A stretch of 64,000 nucleotides of DNA from positions 214,352 through 278,351 of the forward strand of contig NZ_SRSH01000003.1 of assembly GCF_006175985.1 (NCBI RefSeq), given 5' to 3'. This document shows positions 52,235 to 61,810 of the stretch, one piece after another; the first letter of the stretch is position 1; every line of letters begins with the position of its first letter. Source of the stretch: Methylotetracoccus oryzae (GTDB lineage Bacteria > Pseudomonadota > Gammaproteobacteria > Methylococcales > Methylococcaceae). A program made the position numbers and the translations under genes. The notes under the pieces are model-generated. The model was not told the DNA's origin, made no database searches, and saw only the letters and a program-made list of their open reading frames with translations.

Positions 52235-53632
52235 ATGCGTAAGCGATTTCAAAGACATGATGGCGCAATTCAGGCCGTCATGGACATCTTCGCCTTGTTG
52301 GGGTCCGGTTTTCTTTCGGAGGTCCTGTCAAGCAATATTACTTTCGGGGAGTACATCCGTACCCACTTTACGGTTATTTATCTCATATTACCGTTTATTG
52401 CAATTGCATTCGTATTGGATCTCTACTACACGGTGAGGGATTTCCGTCACTATCGGGCTGCGATCCGTCTGCTTGTTGCAATCACCATTTTCAGTCTCAT
52501 CCTGGCGGTCATAGGGAAGATACAAGGCAGTATTGGACATCCGTTCTTTCATTCATCCTTGCAGTTCTGGGTGTTCACCGGGCTGCTGATCATCTTCACC
52601 TACCTTTCGCGACTGGCTCTGTCGCTTTTTCGGTTTCAGGTTTTCATCCGCAATGCGATCATCATCGGGGATACACCGGCTTCGCGCCTGTTGATGCGCA
52701 GCATCGCCCTTGAACTCCAGGCCGGGCATTTGCTCGGCTTCAATACGATCGGTTATGTCGCCGAGAAGTCCTCTGCCGAAGCGCCGAGCGCACTCGATTA
52801 CTTGGGTCGGCCCCTGGATATCCCGGATATCCGGCGGAAGCGGGATGTCACCTTGATGATCTACGCGCTCGATTCACGCGCCAACCACAAGGTCAACGAA
52901 TTGCTGGTTCGCGAACGCCTGCATGGTGTGCATCTGATTTCGGCGGTCGGGCTTTATCAGGCGATTACGGGGCGTGTGCCGCACCACCTGATCGACGCCG
53001 GCTGGTTGATCGAAGAATGCCTGCGCAGCAACCGCTTTGCTCAGGCGCACCTGAAGACGCTGTTGGACAAGGCTGTGGCTTTGTTCCTCGGAGCGCTGAG
53101 CCTGCCGGTGCTGCTTGTCGCCGCGATGCTGATCCGGAGGGAATCGCCGGGTCCGGCGATTTTCAGGCAGGAGCGCATCGGCCAGCACGGCCAGCCCTTC
53201 ACGATGTACAAGCTGCGCACGATGCGCGAAGCAAGCCCGGAAGTCGGGCTCCGGAATCCGGAAAATTGGCATGACGGACAGGAAGCGCGCATCACGCGTA
53301 TCGGACAGTTTCTGCGGCGAACCCATATCGACGAAATTCCCCAGCTGTGGAACGTTCTGAAGGGCGACATGAGTCTCGTTGGTCCGCGTCCGGAAATGGA
53401 GATGTTCATCAAGGCATCGGAAGGCGAGATTCCGTTCTATCGCCTGCGCCTGGATGTCAAACCCGGACTGACCGGTTGGGCACAGGTGGCGTTCCGGCAT
53501 ACCTCGGATCTTGCTGCCTACCAGGAAAAGTTCGAATACGATCTGTACTATCTCAGTCACCGGTCGTTGCAACTGGATCTGGAGATCATTGCCCGCACGG
53601 TCTTCACGATGCTTTTCAAGCGCAGCCGGTAG
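52235..53632 (+). CDS. wcaJ: Undecaprenyl-phosphate sugar phosphotransferase (WcaJ-like)
   Basis: This 465-residue polyprenyl glycosylphosphotransferase starts EPS synthesis by moving a sugar-1-phosphate to undecaprenyl phosphate. It has about four N-terminal membrane helices, a CoA-binding-like middle domain (FRFQVFIRNAIIIGDTPASR) and a fifth helix (FLGALSLPVLLVAAMLIRRE). The catalytic bacterial sugar transferase domain follows, with GPAIFRQERIGQHGQPFTMY KLRTM, THIDEIPQLWNVLKGDMSLV GPRPE and KPGLTGWAQV. It is separated from the rest of the EPS genes by the accessory island. Full length. Confidence 0.93.
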   Translation: MRKRFQRHDGAIQAVMDIFALLGSGFLSEVLSSNITFGEYIRTHFTVIYLILPFIAIAFVLDLYYTVRDFRHYRAAIRLLVAITIFSLILAVIGKIQGSIGHPFFHSSLQFWVFTGLLIIFTYLSRLALSLFRFQVFIRNAIIIGDTPASRLLMRSIALELQAGHLLGFNTIGYVAEKSSAEAPSALDYLGRPLDIPDIRRKRDVTLMIYALDSRANHKVNELLVRERLHGVHLISAVGLYQAITGRVPHHLIDAGWLIEECLRSNRFAQAHLKTLLDKAVALFLGALSLPVLLVAAMLIRRESPGPAIFRQERIGQHGQPFTMYKLRTMREASPEVGLRNPENWHDGQEARITRIGQFLRRTHIDEIPQLWNVLKGDMSLVGPRPEMEMFIKASEGEIPFYRLRLDVKPGLTGWAQVAFRHTSDLAAYQEKFEYDLYYLSHRSLQLDLEIIARTVFTMLFKRSR

Positions 53633-53781
53633 CGGTTTCTTCGGCGAGCGCGGCGTGGGCGAGAGGTATGCCAGTCGATCGAGTGTGCGACCGCTCCCCG
53701 CACAGGGGCGGGGCGCCCGTTCCGAGGCCTCTGCCAAATCCAGTGCGCGGCGTAACCGTTCACACCGCCTCGGATCGGTAA

Positions 53782-53883
53782 CGGGAGGGGGACCGGGGAG
53801 ACGGGACCGTCTGCGGGACCGACCCCGCAGCCGAGCCGACAAGGACGTCTTCACGGCGTGTCTCGTCTCCCCGGTCCCTCCCG
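53782..53883. repeat. Long hairpin after wcaJ
   Basis: Inverted repeat with ~24-bp GC-rich arms (left CGGGAGGGGGACCGGGGAGA..., 53782-53807; right ...TCTCCCCGGTCCCTCCCG, 53860-53883) around a ~50-nt loop that itself can fold. There is no T tract. It sits in the 365-bp gene-free gap between wcaJ and wzb. It could be a terminator, a small mobile repeat or a structured RNA. Confidence 0.5.
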
Positions 53884-53997
53884 CAACAAGAGGGGTGTGA
53901 GCGCTTACCGCGCGGCCAGGGTTGATGCGACGCCTACATAAGAAAACGCCGCCTGAGTGGGCGCCCGGAATCGTGTGAACCTGTATAGTGATGACTC

Positions 53998-54435
53998 ATG
54001 TTGGATCGAGTCCTTTTCGTCTGCGTCGGCAACATCTGCCGCAGTCCCACAGCAGAGGCCTTGTGGAACGCCCGGCGCGTGTCGAAGGGCTTGGCAGCCA
54101 CGGGCTGGTCGGCCGGCATCGGAGCCGAGCCAGGACGGGAGATCTACACGGATGCGGCCGAACTGCTGGTGCAGTCCGGCATCGATGCCTCGACGCACCG
54201 TTCCCAACCGCTCCGCACGTCCATGCTGCGGGACTCTTCGCTGGTGCTGGTCATGGAGCACTGGCACAAAGCTGAGCTGGAAAAGCGGGCCCCCTTCGCC
54301 CGCGGGCGCATCTACTGCCTGGGTCATTGGTCCGACAGCGAAATTCCCGACCCGTACGGCCGATCGGTCGAAACATTCCGCCGGGTTTATCAACTGATCG
54401 ACCAAGGTGTCGACGAGTGGTTGGCGCGATGGTGA
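53998..54435 (+). CDS. wzb: Low-molecular-weight protein tyrosine phosphatase (Wzb-like)
   Basis: This 145-residue phosphatase has the active-site P-loop CVGNICRS (Cys9, Arg15; C-x5-R) at the N-terminus and the general acid in DPYG (Asp118), the standard LMW-PTP layout. Wzb proteins remove phosphate from the tyrosine tail of Wzc-type kinases. The kinase at 798-3128, with its 12-Tyr tail, is the obvious partner although 51 kb away. Full length. Confidence 0.92.
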   Translation: MLDRVLFVCVGNICRSPTAEALWNARRVSKGLAATGWSAGIGAEPGREIYTDAAELLVQSGIDASTHRSQPLRTSMLRDSSLVLVMEHWHKAELEKRAPFARGRIYCLGHWSDSEIPDPYGRSVETFRRVYQLIDQGVDEWLARW

Positions 54436-54563
54436 GGCGGGCATCGAATGGATGGCGCGAAGGGCTCGATGTTGCGCGCTTTGCGCGGAGGGCTGGGGTC
54501 ACACATTGACTCAGCCCGGCCGGCGCGCTCCGAAACTCTGAAAAACGAAATCGAGGAAAGACC

Positions 54564-56801
54564 GTGGATATGCAGCACAACGGCGTCGCGTGGCGCGGTT
54601 TCAATGGCACGCTCTGGAAGAAGCGCGTTGAGGTCGCTGATTTCATCCGCGAAAACTACACGCCCTACTACGATGGCGATGCGTTTCTGGCGAAGTCAAC
54701 CGAGCGCACGGCCGCACTGTGGGCCGCGTGCGAGGACTTAATGCGCCAGGAACGGGCCAAGGGCGGGGTGCTCGATATCGATACCAAGCGCGTCGCCGGT
54801 ATCACGGCCTGGCCTCCGGGCTATATCGCGAAGGAACTCGAAGTAATCGTGGGCCTGCAGACCGATCAGCCGCTGAAGCGCATGGTCAACCCCTGGGGCG
54901 GGTGGCGGATGGTCGAGGCCGCCTGCGAGGCCTATGGCGCCACGCCCGATCCTGCGATGGCGAAGATCTTTACGCGCTATCGGCGAACGCAAAACGAGGC
55001 CATTTTCCGGAACTACACGCCGGCGATGCGGCAGGCGCGAAAACTGGGGCTGATCACCGGCCTGCCGGACGCGTATGGTCGCGGCAGGCTGATTGGGGAC
55101 TACCGCCGCGTGCCTCTGTACGGCACGGCGCGACTGATGCAGGACAAGGAGGACGACCTGCAGCGCATGGACAACGTCGATGAATTCGCGATCCACACGC
55201 GCGAGGACATCGCCGACCAGATCCGGGCGCTGGAGCGGATGGCGCAGCTCGGCCTCGCGTACGGCTGCGACATCAGCCGCCCGGCCGAGACCGCGCAAGA
55301 GGCGGTGCAATGGCTTTACCTCGCCTATCTGTGCGCGGTGAAGGAGCAGAACGGCGCCGCGATGAGCTTCGGCCACAACAGCGCTTTTCTCGATATCTAT
55401 ATCACGCGGGATATGGCCGAAGGCCGGCTCGACGAGGCCGGAGCCCAGGAACTGATCGACCAGCTCACGATCAAGCTGCGGCTGGTGCGCCACCTGCGCA
55501 CGCCCGAATACGAGCAGCTCTTCGCCGGCGATCCCACGTGGGTCACGGAATCGCTGGGCGGGATGGGCGAGGACGGCCGGCCGCTGGTGACGAAAACGGA
55601 CTTTCGCTGGCTGCAGACCCTGCGTAATCTCGGCCCGTCCCCCGAGCCCAACCTGACCGTCCTGTGGAGCCCGCGTCTGCCCAGGGGCTTTCGGCAGTTC
55701 TGCAGCGAGATGGCCATCGAAAGCTCGGCGCTGCAGTTCGAGAACGACGACCTGATGCGTCCCATCTTCGGTGACGACTACGGCATCAGTTGCTGTGTCA
55801 GCGCGACCCGTATCGGTTACGACATGCAGTTCTTCGGGGCCCGGGTCAATCTGGCGAAGGCGCTGCTGCTGGCCCTGAATGGCGGGCGGGACGAGTTCAC
55901 CGGCGAGCCAGTGGTCGATGTGCCCGAATTATCGGGCGACTACCTGGAGTGGGAGAGCGTCTGGGCCAATTTCGAGAAGGTGCTGGAATGGCTCGCGACG
56001 CTGTACAGCCGGACCATGAACTGCATTCACTACATGCACGACAAGTTCAATTACGAACGTGTGCAGATGGCCATGATCAACTCGGTCCCGAACCGCAACA
56101 TGGCGTTCGGGGTGGCCGGCCTGTCGGTGGTGGCCGATTCGCTGGCGGCAGTGCGCTACGCGCGCGTGCGGCCGGTGCGCAACGCGAGCGGCCTCGCGGA
56201 GCGTTTCGAGGTCGTCGGGGAGTACCCGGCCTACGGCAACGACGACGACCGGGCCGACGGCCTGGCCGTGCGGGTGGTTCGGACCTTTCAGGACCTGCTG
56301 TCCCGGCAACCGATTTATCGCCGGGCAAAAGCGACCTTGTCGGTACTGACCATTACGTCGAACGTGGTTTATGGCTCGAAGACTGGTGCAACGCCCGACG
56401 GGCGCGAGGCAGGCAAGCCCTTCGCGCCGGGGGCGAATCCGATGCATGGCCGGGAGCGTAACGGGGTGGTCGCGGCGATGCGTTCGGTCGCGAAGCTGCC
56501 ATACGACATTTGTCGCGACGGCATTTCCTACACCTTCTCGATTACCCCGCGGGCGCTGGGCGACGGCGAGGCATCACGCCGCGCCAACCTGATCAGTCTG
56601 ATCGACGGGTATTTCGGCGCCGGCGGCCATCACATGAACGTGAACGTGTACGGACGCGAGATGCTGATCGACGCGATGGATCATCCGGAAAAGTACCCCA
56701 ATCTGACGATCCGGGTCTCGGGTTACGCGGTGCGGTTCAATCGCCTCAGCCGGGAACAGCAGCAGGAAGTCATCGAACGCACGATCTTCGAGCGCATGTA
56801 G
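54564..56801 (+). CDS. pflB: Pyruvate formate-lyase (formate C-acetyltransferase)
   Basis: This 745-residue glycyl radical enzyme makes acetyl-CoA and formate from pyruvate and CoA under anoxic conditions. It carries the adjacent cysteines of true PFL (Cys410-Cys411 in [10 protein letters not shown]) and the glycyl-radical loop [12 protein letters not shown] (Gly720). Length is normal. The GTG start has a GAGGAAAG ribosome site; an in-frame ATG lies two codons later. The activating enzyme gene follows 4 bp after the stop. It indicates fermentative or anaerobic capacity. Confidence 0.93.
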   Translation: MDMQHNGVAWRGFNGTLWKKRVEVADFIRENYTPYYDGDAFLAKSTERTAALWAACEDLMRQERAKGGVLDIDTKRVAGITAWPPGYIAKELEVIVGLQTDQPLKRMVNPWGGWRMVEAACEAYGATPDPAMAKIFTRYRRTQNEAIFRNYTPAMRQARKLGLITGLPDAYGRGRLIGDYRRVPLYGTARLMQDKEDDLQRMDNVDEFAIHTREDIADQIRALERMAQLGLAYGCDISRPAETAQEAVQWLYLAYLCAVKEQNGAAMSFGHNSAFLDIYITRDMAEGRLDEAGAQELIDQLTIKLRLVRHLRTPEYEQLFAGDPTWVTESLGGMGEDGRPLVTKTDFRWLQTLRNLGPSPEPNLTVLWSPRLPRGFRQFCSEMAIESSALQFENDDLMRPIFGDDYGISCCVSATRIGYDMQFFGARVNLAKALLLALNGGRDEFTGEPVVDVPELSGDYLEWESVWANFEKVLEWLATLYSRTMNCIHYMHDKFNYERVQMAMINSVPNRNMAFGVAGLSVVADSLAAVRYARVRPVRNASGLAERFEVVGEYPAYGNDDDRADGLAVRVVRTFQDLLSRQPIYRRAKATLSVLTITSNVVYGSKTGATPDGREAGKPFAPGANPMHGRERNGVVAAMRSVAKLPYDICRDGISYTFSITPRALGDGEASRRANLISLIDGYFGAGGHHMNVNVYGREMLIDAMDHPEKYPNLTIRVSGYAVRFNRLSREQQQEVIERTIFERM

Positions 56802-56805
56802 CCGC

Positions 56806-57522
56806 ATGCAAGGCCGGATCAACCAGCTCCTGTCGTTCAGTACCTTCGATGGCCCGGGAACCCGGGCCGTCGTGTTCATGCAGGGCTGTCCGGTCGGTTG
56901 TCTCTTCTGCCATAACCCGGAGACCTGGGATCCGGCCGGCGGCACGCTGATCACGCTCGACGATCTGATGCGCCGGCTGGAGCGGTTCCGCTCCTTTCTG
57001 TCGCGCCCCGCCTTGACCATTACCGGCGGGGAGCCGCTGCTGCAGTTCGATTTCGTGATGGCCTTGTGTGCGGCGGCACGGCACGAGGGTTGGCATGTCG
57101 CGCTGGACACCTCGGCCTGTGCGACTCCCGAGAAGGTGTTGGCGGCCGCAGCGGCGGTCGATCTGATGATGTGTTCGCTCAAGCCCGAGGCCGATGCCAC
57201 TCGGCTCTGCAAGGCCTGCGGTAAACCCATGCAGCGCAGTATTGCCGCGCTCCGCGACCAACCGACACCGGTGCGTCTGCGCTACGTGCTCATCCCCGGT
57301 TTCACCGACGATGATGCCGTGCTGCGGTCGCTCGGGGCCTTTGCCCGGACGTTTCCCAACCTGGAGAGCGTCGAACTGGAACCCTTCAACAGCCTGGCCC
57401 GGGAAAAATGGGAAGCGCTGGGCATGCACAGTCCGTTGTTCGATTCCCCCCTCCCCGAACTGCACGAACAGGCCATCCAGCGAGCCCGTGAGTTGGTCGG
57501 TGTGGATCTCTGTATGCACTGA
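56806..57522 (+). CDS. pflA: Pyruvate formate-lyase activating enzyme (radical SAM)
   Basis: This 238-residue radical SAM protein has the [4Fe-4S] motif CPVGCLFC (Cys28, Cys32, Cys35; C-x3-C-x2-C) and the SAM-binding TITGGEPLLQ. It installs the glycyl radical on Gly720 of the upstream PFL. It starts 4 bp after pflB, so the two are one operon. Length and motifs are typical of PflA. Confidence 0.93.
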   Translation: MQGRINQLLSFSTFDGPGTRAVVFMQGCPVGCLFCHNPETWDPAGGTLITLDDLMRRLERFRSFLSRPALTITGGEPLLQFDFVMALCAAARHEGWHVALDTSACATPEKVLAAAAAVDLMMCSLKPEADATRLCKACGKPMQRSIAALRDQPTPVRLRYVLIPGFTDDDAVLRSLGAFARTFPNLESVELEPFNSLAREKWEALGMHSPLFDSPLPELHEQAIQRARELVGVDLCMH

Positions 57523-57764
57523 CCTGATCTGGGCCTTCGCGGCCGTACTCGAAATCCATCGTGACCCCGCGCGCTCAAGGGATCGAAATCCCGTCTCCCA
57601 GGCGCGATATCGGGCTGCGGTGGGCAGCGGAAGCTGCCGAGCACCCCCGGGGCGGGCAGGTACCGCCTGACCCGCTCCGCGCGACGCCGCTTGGGGCCGC
57701 GTTGAGGTGAACTGCGGCGGCGTGGTCTTGTACACTCCCGCATTTTGCAGAGGGGAGCTTGCAT

Positions 57765-58262
57765 ATGACGCACCGCTTTTCGGACTTACTGCGGGGGCTA
57801 CTGCTATTGGTGGCATTGGCGCCAACGCGATGGGCTGCAGCAGGCGATGACCATCCGGGTTTGACGGAGGCCGATCAGGCTTACTCCTCGGGCGACTTCG
57901 AGAGAGCCGCCGCGTTATACCGGCGGGACGCCGAACTCGGGGTTGTTGCGGCGCAACTCAACCTGGCCTTCCTGTTCCTGGATGGGCAGGGGGTTCCGGC
58001 GGACCCGACTCAGGCGGTGCTGTGGTTCCGACGCGCTGCCGAACAGGGCAATCCCGAGGCACAGCAGAATCTCGGCACCCTGTACCGTGAGGGGCGCGGC
58101 GTCGAGCAGAGCGTGGTGGAGGCAGCAAAGTGGTATCGGTTGGCCGGTGCCCAGACGGATGCGGCGGCGGTCGAAAAGGCGTTGACGCCGGAACAGAAAG
58201 CCGAGGTCACTCGGCTCGTGGCCGACTGGAAATCACGGTCCGGAGCGCCGGGTCGGCGCTGA
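57765..58262 (+). CDS. Sel1-repeat (SLR/TPR-like) exported protein
   Basis: This 165-residue protein has a signal peptide (LLRGLLLLVALAPTRWAAAG). About three Sel1-type repeats follow (AAQLNLAFLFLDGQGVPADP TQAVLWFRRAAEQGNPEAQQ NLGTLYREGRGVEQSVVEAA KWYRLA in segments). Such periplasmic helical solenoids mediate protein contacts. An ATG two codons upstream (57759) is possible. No partner can be named. Confidence 0.85.
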   Translation: MTHRFSDLLRGLLLLVALAPTRWAAAGDDHPGLTEADQAYSSGDFERAAALYRRDAELGVVAAQLNLAFLFLDGQGVPADPTQAVLWFRRAAEQGNPEAQQNLGTLYREGRGVEQSVVEAAKWYRLAGAQTDAAAVEKALTPEQKAEVTRLVADWKSRSGAPGRR

Positions 58263-58309
58263 ACTGGGGGCGTGTCACACACCCGTCCATCCTTGCCGTA
58301 TTCGCTCTT

Positions 58310-59593
58310 ATGACCGGAATCCCGCCGGCCGCGTCCAGCGCGGCCCCATTGGCGCCGCTGCTGCGCATCATCCTCGCCGGCCTGATCGGCAACGTGATGG
58401 AGTGGTATGACTTTGCCGTCTATGGCTACTTCGCGACGGTTATCGGGAAGCTGTTCTTCCCGGCCGAGAGTCCCTCGGTCTCGCTGATCGCCTCGTTCGG
58501 GGCCTTCGCCGCCGGGTTTCTCGTGCGCCCCCTGGGCGGATTGTTGTTCGGGCGTATCGGCGACCGGGTTGGCCGCCAGCGCGCGTTGATGCTGTCGGTC
58601 ATGGCCATGGCCTGCCCGACGGTTTTGATGGCGCTGTTGCCCACCTATGCCGATATTGGGATCGCCGCACCGGTCGCGATCGTCGCACTGCGTATCGTCC
58701 AAGGGCTGTCCGTCGGGGGCGAGTACACGAGTTCCCTGATCTTCCTGGTGGAACATGCCCCGCACAATCGGCGCGCCCTGACGGCAGTCTGGGGCAGTTG
58801 GGGCGCGTCGGCCGGCATACTGCTCGGGTCTGGTGTTGGTGCTTTGGTGACTGGCATGCTCGATGAGGCGCAACTCACCGCCTGGGGCTGGCGTGTGCCC
58901 TTTGCGCTGGGGGGGCTGGTCGCATTGATAGGCTACTGGCTCCGCGCCGGATTGCATGCGCCGGTCGTCGCGGGTCATTCGCCGTCGCCCGTCCGGGACG
59001 TTTTCGGGCGTTATCGCTGGCCGGTCGTTCGGACCGCGTTGCTGAACATTGGCGCCGGTGTCGGGTTTTATGCCGCCTTCGTCTATGCGGTGACCTACAT
59101 CCGCGACATCGACCGGGTGCCGGAAGGACTGGCGCTGCGACTGAACTCGGCGGCGATGGCCCTGATGCTGCTGGTGTTGCCATTCGCCGCATGGCTGTCG
59201 GACCGTTATGGTCGGCGACCGGTCATGATCGTGGCGTTGGGTTTGCTGGCCAGCGCTGCCATTCCTCTATTCCACCTGATCCATAGCCCCGTCGACTGGC
59301 ACATCGCGCTGGGTGAGGCCGGCTTCGCGGTCATCATGGGGCTGGTCAGCGGCGGGACCGTCGCTGCGAATGTCGAGTTGATACCGGCGCCGGTGCGCTG
59401 TACCGGTCTGGCGTTCGCGTACAACGCCTCCATCGGGTACTTCGGCGGCAGCACTCCGCTGATTGCCGCTGCCCTGATTGTCGGCACCGGAAATCCGGTC
59501 AGCCCGGCCTACTGGATCGCCGCGGCGGCCACGGTGTCGTTGTTGACTGCGGTGTTTCTGGTCCGGGAAACGCGCTTCGAGCCGCTCGCATGA
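58310..59593 (+). CDS. MFS transporter, metabolite:H+ symporter type
   Basis: This 427-residue protein has 12 membrane segments and the MHS-family start (GNVMEWYDFAVYGYFATVIG), the loop motif GRIGDRVGRQRAL between helices 2 and 3, and RIVQGLSVGGEYTSS. This is the ProP/KgtP-like group that imports organic acids, proline or betaine with protons. The start at 58310 fits the family; the open frame extends upstream into the Sel1 gene. Substrate unknown. Confidence 0.88.
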   Translation: MTGIPPAASSAAPLAPLLRIILAGLIGNVMEWYDFAVYGYFATVIGKLFFPAESPSVSLIASFGAFAAGFLVRPLGGLLFGRIGDRVGRQRALMLSVMAMACPTVLMALLPTYADIGIAAPVAIVALRIVQGLSVGGEYTSSLIFLVEHAPHNRRALTAVWGSWGASAGILLGSGVGALVTGMLDEAQLTAWGWRVPFALGGLVALIGYWLRAGLHAPVVAGHSPSPVRDVFGRYRWPVVRTALLNIGAGVGFYAAFVYAVTYIRDIDRVPEGLALRLNSAAMALMLLVLPFAAWLSDRYGRRPVMIVALGLLASAAIPLFHLIHSPVDWHIALGEAGFAVIMGLVSGGTVAANVELIPAPVRCTGLAFAYNASIGYFGGSTPLIAAALIVGTGNPVSPAYWIAAAATVSLLTAVFLVRETRFEPLA

Positions 59594-59623
59594 TGCGTTG
59601 GTTGGGTTATCTGCCCGCCCCAT

Positions 59624-61000
59624 TCAGAAGTTCACGATGACATCGGTGGCAACGAGCACCTGGCTGGAAGCCGTGCCCGCCTGGGTCGTCGGATCGTAAC
59701 CGAAGGCGTCGATGTCGGCCGACTTGTCGAAGCGGACACTGGGCCGAATCGCGACCCACGGCAACGGACGCCATTTGAGACCCGCGGTGACCGCGTAATA
59801 GCTGTTGCCCGCCCCATTGGGGATTCCCGCCAGGGGATTCGGACAAACGGTTACGGTTGGCCCGGGGTCCTCGCAAACGCGGAATCCGTTCTGGTCCCTG
59901 AACCATTCCGCGCGAATGCCGACGGACAGGCGGTCACTCCAGTCGTAGAACAGATACTGGTTGACGCCATACCAGGTGGCATTGCGCAGTGCATTCTGCT
60001 GGTCCAGGACGGCGCGGTCGGCGAATCCCCGGTCGTGCTGCAGCACGTAATGCCAGTTCTCGCCGAAATCCTGTTGCAGGATCAGGCTGATCAAACCCCA
60101 GTCATTGCGATTCTCCGCCGAAGTGGGTCCGATGGTGCCCTTGGCCGATACCTGGGTGGCCTGGTCGTCGCTGGTGTACTGGGCGCCGCCCATGAAAGAC
60201 CACGCATTCAGGCCTGAATTGAAGTCGCCATCCCAGCCGCCCCCGCTCAGGCAGGGGCCCGCACGGACCGGCTCGCCGGAGGGCGAGCGTCGCCAGGTGC
60301 AACCGTTCGCGGCGTTACCGGTCGCGCTGCCGGCGCCCAGGCCGATGTTCGGCGTCACGGGATAGCGGACCAGCAGTCCGGTGTGAGTGAAGGGTTCCCC
60401 GTATTGCATCGTGTAGGCATGGGAATAGAAGAAGTTGTCCGGTGCCTTGACGGCCTCGTACCCAAACGGCGTGTAGAAATGGCCGAGGCGCATTTCCAGG
60501 CCGTTGCCAACCGGCGCATTGATCGTCAGGTAGACCTGGGGGACTGCGGCGGAATAGAAGCGGATGCTGCAGTCGGTATTCTTGTCGTTGCAGCCTTTCG
60601 CGAGATAGTAATCCCACGTCCCGAACGGGGAGCCGTAGGTTTGGGTGTAGATGGCATCGGTGCCGTAGAGGAAATCCGCGCGCCCGCCAAAGTCCCAGTG
60701 GTCTCCCTGGACCTGGATTGCCCGTTCTAGGAAGAAGTAAAGCTGATTGAGCATCGGCTCGCCGTTGCGCGAGCCGAAGGTGACCGGGCCGTTGAAGTTG
60801 TTCGATGGCGAGAGGTTATTGACGGTGATGCCGCCGCTGATCCAGCCGCCGAAGGTCAGCCCCCGGGACGACAGCGACGTCCACTCGGTGGGGTGCAGCC
60901 CGAGCAGGGGCAGGAGACCCGTCGGGTCGCTGGCGTTGGCCGGAAGCTGCGAACAGGCTGCGGCGATCGCGATTGATGTCATCCAACCCGCGTGCCGCAT
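59624..61000 (-). CDS. Outer-membrane beta-barrel porin-like protein
   Basis: This 458-residue protein has a signal peptide (WMTSIAIAAACSQLPANA). Alternating amphipathic strands follow (FGGWISGGITVNN, LNQLYFFLERAIQVQGDHWD, FGGRADFLYG, MRLGHFYTPFGYEA), and it ends in a terminal Phe (VIVNF), the usual outer-membrane targeting signal. It resembles the BBP2-type porins of proteobacteria. Two internal Cys pairs may form disulfides. Minus strand, convergent with the MFS gene. Solute unknown. Confidence 0.82.
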   Translation of the reverse strand: MRHAGWMTSIAIAAACSQLPANASDPTGLLPLLGLHPTEWTSLSSRGLTFGGWISGGITVNNLSPSNNFNGPVTFGSRNGEPMLNQLYFFLERAIQVQGDHWDFGGRADFLYGTDAIYTQTYGSPFGTWDYYLAKGCNDKNTDCSIRFYSAAVPQVYLTINAPVGNGLEMRLGHFYTPFGYEAVKAPDNFFYSHAYTMQYGEPFTHTGLLVRYPVTPNIGLGAGSATGNAANGCTWRRSPSGEPVRAGPCLSGGGWDGDFNSGLNAWSFMGGAQYTSDDQATQVSAKGTIGPTSAENRNDWGLISLILQQDFGENWHYVLQHDRGFADRAVLDQQNALRNATWYGVNQYLFYDWSDRLSVGIRAEWFRDQNGFRVCEDPGPTVTVCPNPLAGIPNGAGNSYYAVTAGLKWRPLPWVAIRPSVRFDKSADIDAFGYDPTTQAGTASSQVLVATDVIVNF

Positions 61001-61082
61001 CTGACTGAATGCAGTGGTCGCAGCGCCTTGGGGAACCGCAGCCTGGCCAGCGCGGGCGATGGCGGCCCCGCGCAGGGCGCTG

Positions 61083-61631
61083 CTAGATCTTGCCGTCCAG
61101 CCCCATCTGGAAATACTTGTGGGTGATGTTTTCCTGGTTTTCCAGCAGCCAGTCTATGGTCGGCTCATTGCGCAGCGCCTTCCGCAACGCCTTCGACATG
61201 GCTTCCCGGTGTATGTCGAACAGGATCTTGTGGTCGAGTTTATCGTCGGTGATCACGCTGGGATTCAACCAAACGGACACGATGATGCCGAGTTCGTCGA
61301 CCTGTTCCTTGGGAATGTCGCCGCTCCGAACGGTGTCGAGGACGCCGTTGGCTATCGCGGCCTGGACCGTTCCCATCAGGATGTTGGTGTAACGGCTGTT
61401 CTTGACAGTGACCTTGCTGACCATCAAGGTCACGGGCCGAACCTGTATGTCGGTGTTCAAAATAGCGAACACTCGGGTATGTCCCTGGACCTGATCGCCG
61501 GTGAGTGTGGCGATTGCCGTCCCGACGGGGCCGTCGAGTGCGCCGATGATGACTTCCGGCTCGGCTGCCGTACCCGGCGGGCCGCCGGCAACGAGCGCTT
61601 CGCCGGTGCGCATGATGATTCGCTGGCTCAT
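61083..61631 (-). CDS. Formaldehyde-activating enzyme (Fae) homologue lacking the catalytic His
   Basis: This 182-residue protein aligns along its length with Fae, which condenses formaldehyde with tetrahydromethanopterin: TGEALVAGGPPGTAAEPEVI IGALDGPVGTAIA, VRPVTLMVSKVTVKNSR, MGTVQAAIANGVLDTVRSGD and DELGIIVSVWLNPSV. In Fae the N-terminal segment reads GEALVGDGNEVAHIDLIIG with the catalytic His. Here the aligned residue is Glu, with a 2-residue insertion. An AAGGAG ribosome site fits the ATG at 61631. It is more likely a paralogue with another role than a working Fae. Single gene. Confidence 0.72.
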   Translation of the reverse strand: MSQRIIMRTGEALVAGGPPGTAAEPEVIIGALDGPVGTAIATLTGDQVQGHTRVFAILNTDIQVRPVTLMVSKVTVKNSRYTNILMGTVQAAIANGVLDTVRSGDIPKEQVDELGIIVSVWLNPSVITDDKLDHKILFDIHREAMSKALRKALRNEPTIDWLLENQENITHKYFQMGLDGKI

Positions 61632-61810
61632 GTTGCATGGCTCCTTGGTAGCGACGATTCTCGCCGGATGGTAACACGCCCGCAGCCGCGCTCTGCCGAA
61701 GCGACCCCCGGGTGGCTACTGGTGCTTGGTACGTTGGCCGACCGCGCACGTGGACAGGTCTACGGTCGCTCGCCACAATGTGCGCCTTTTGAGCTGCCTT
61801 CTCCCTTCTC

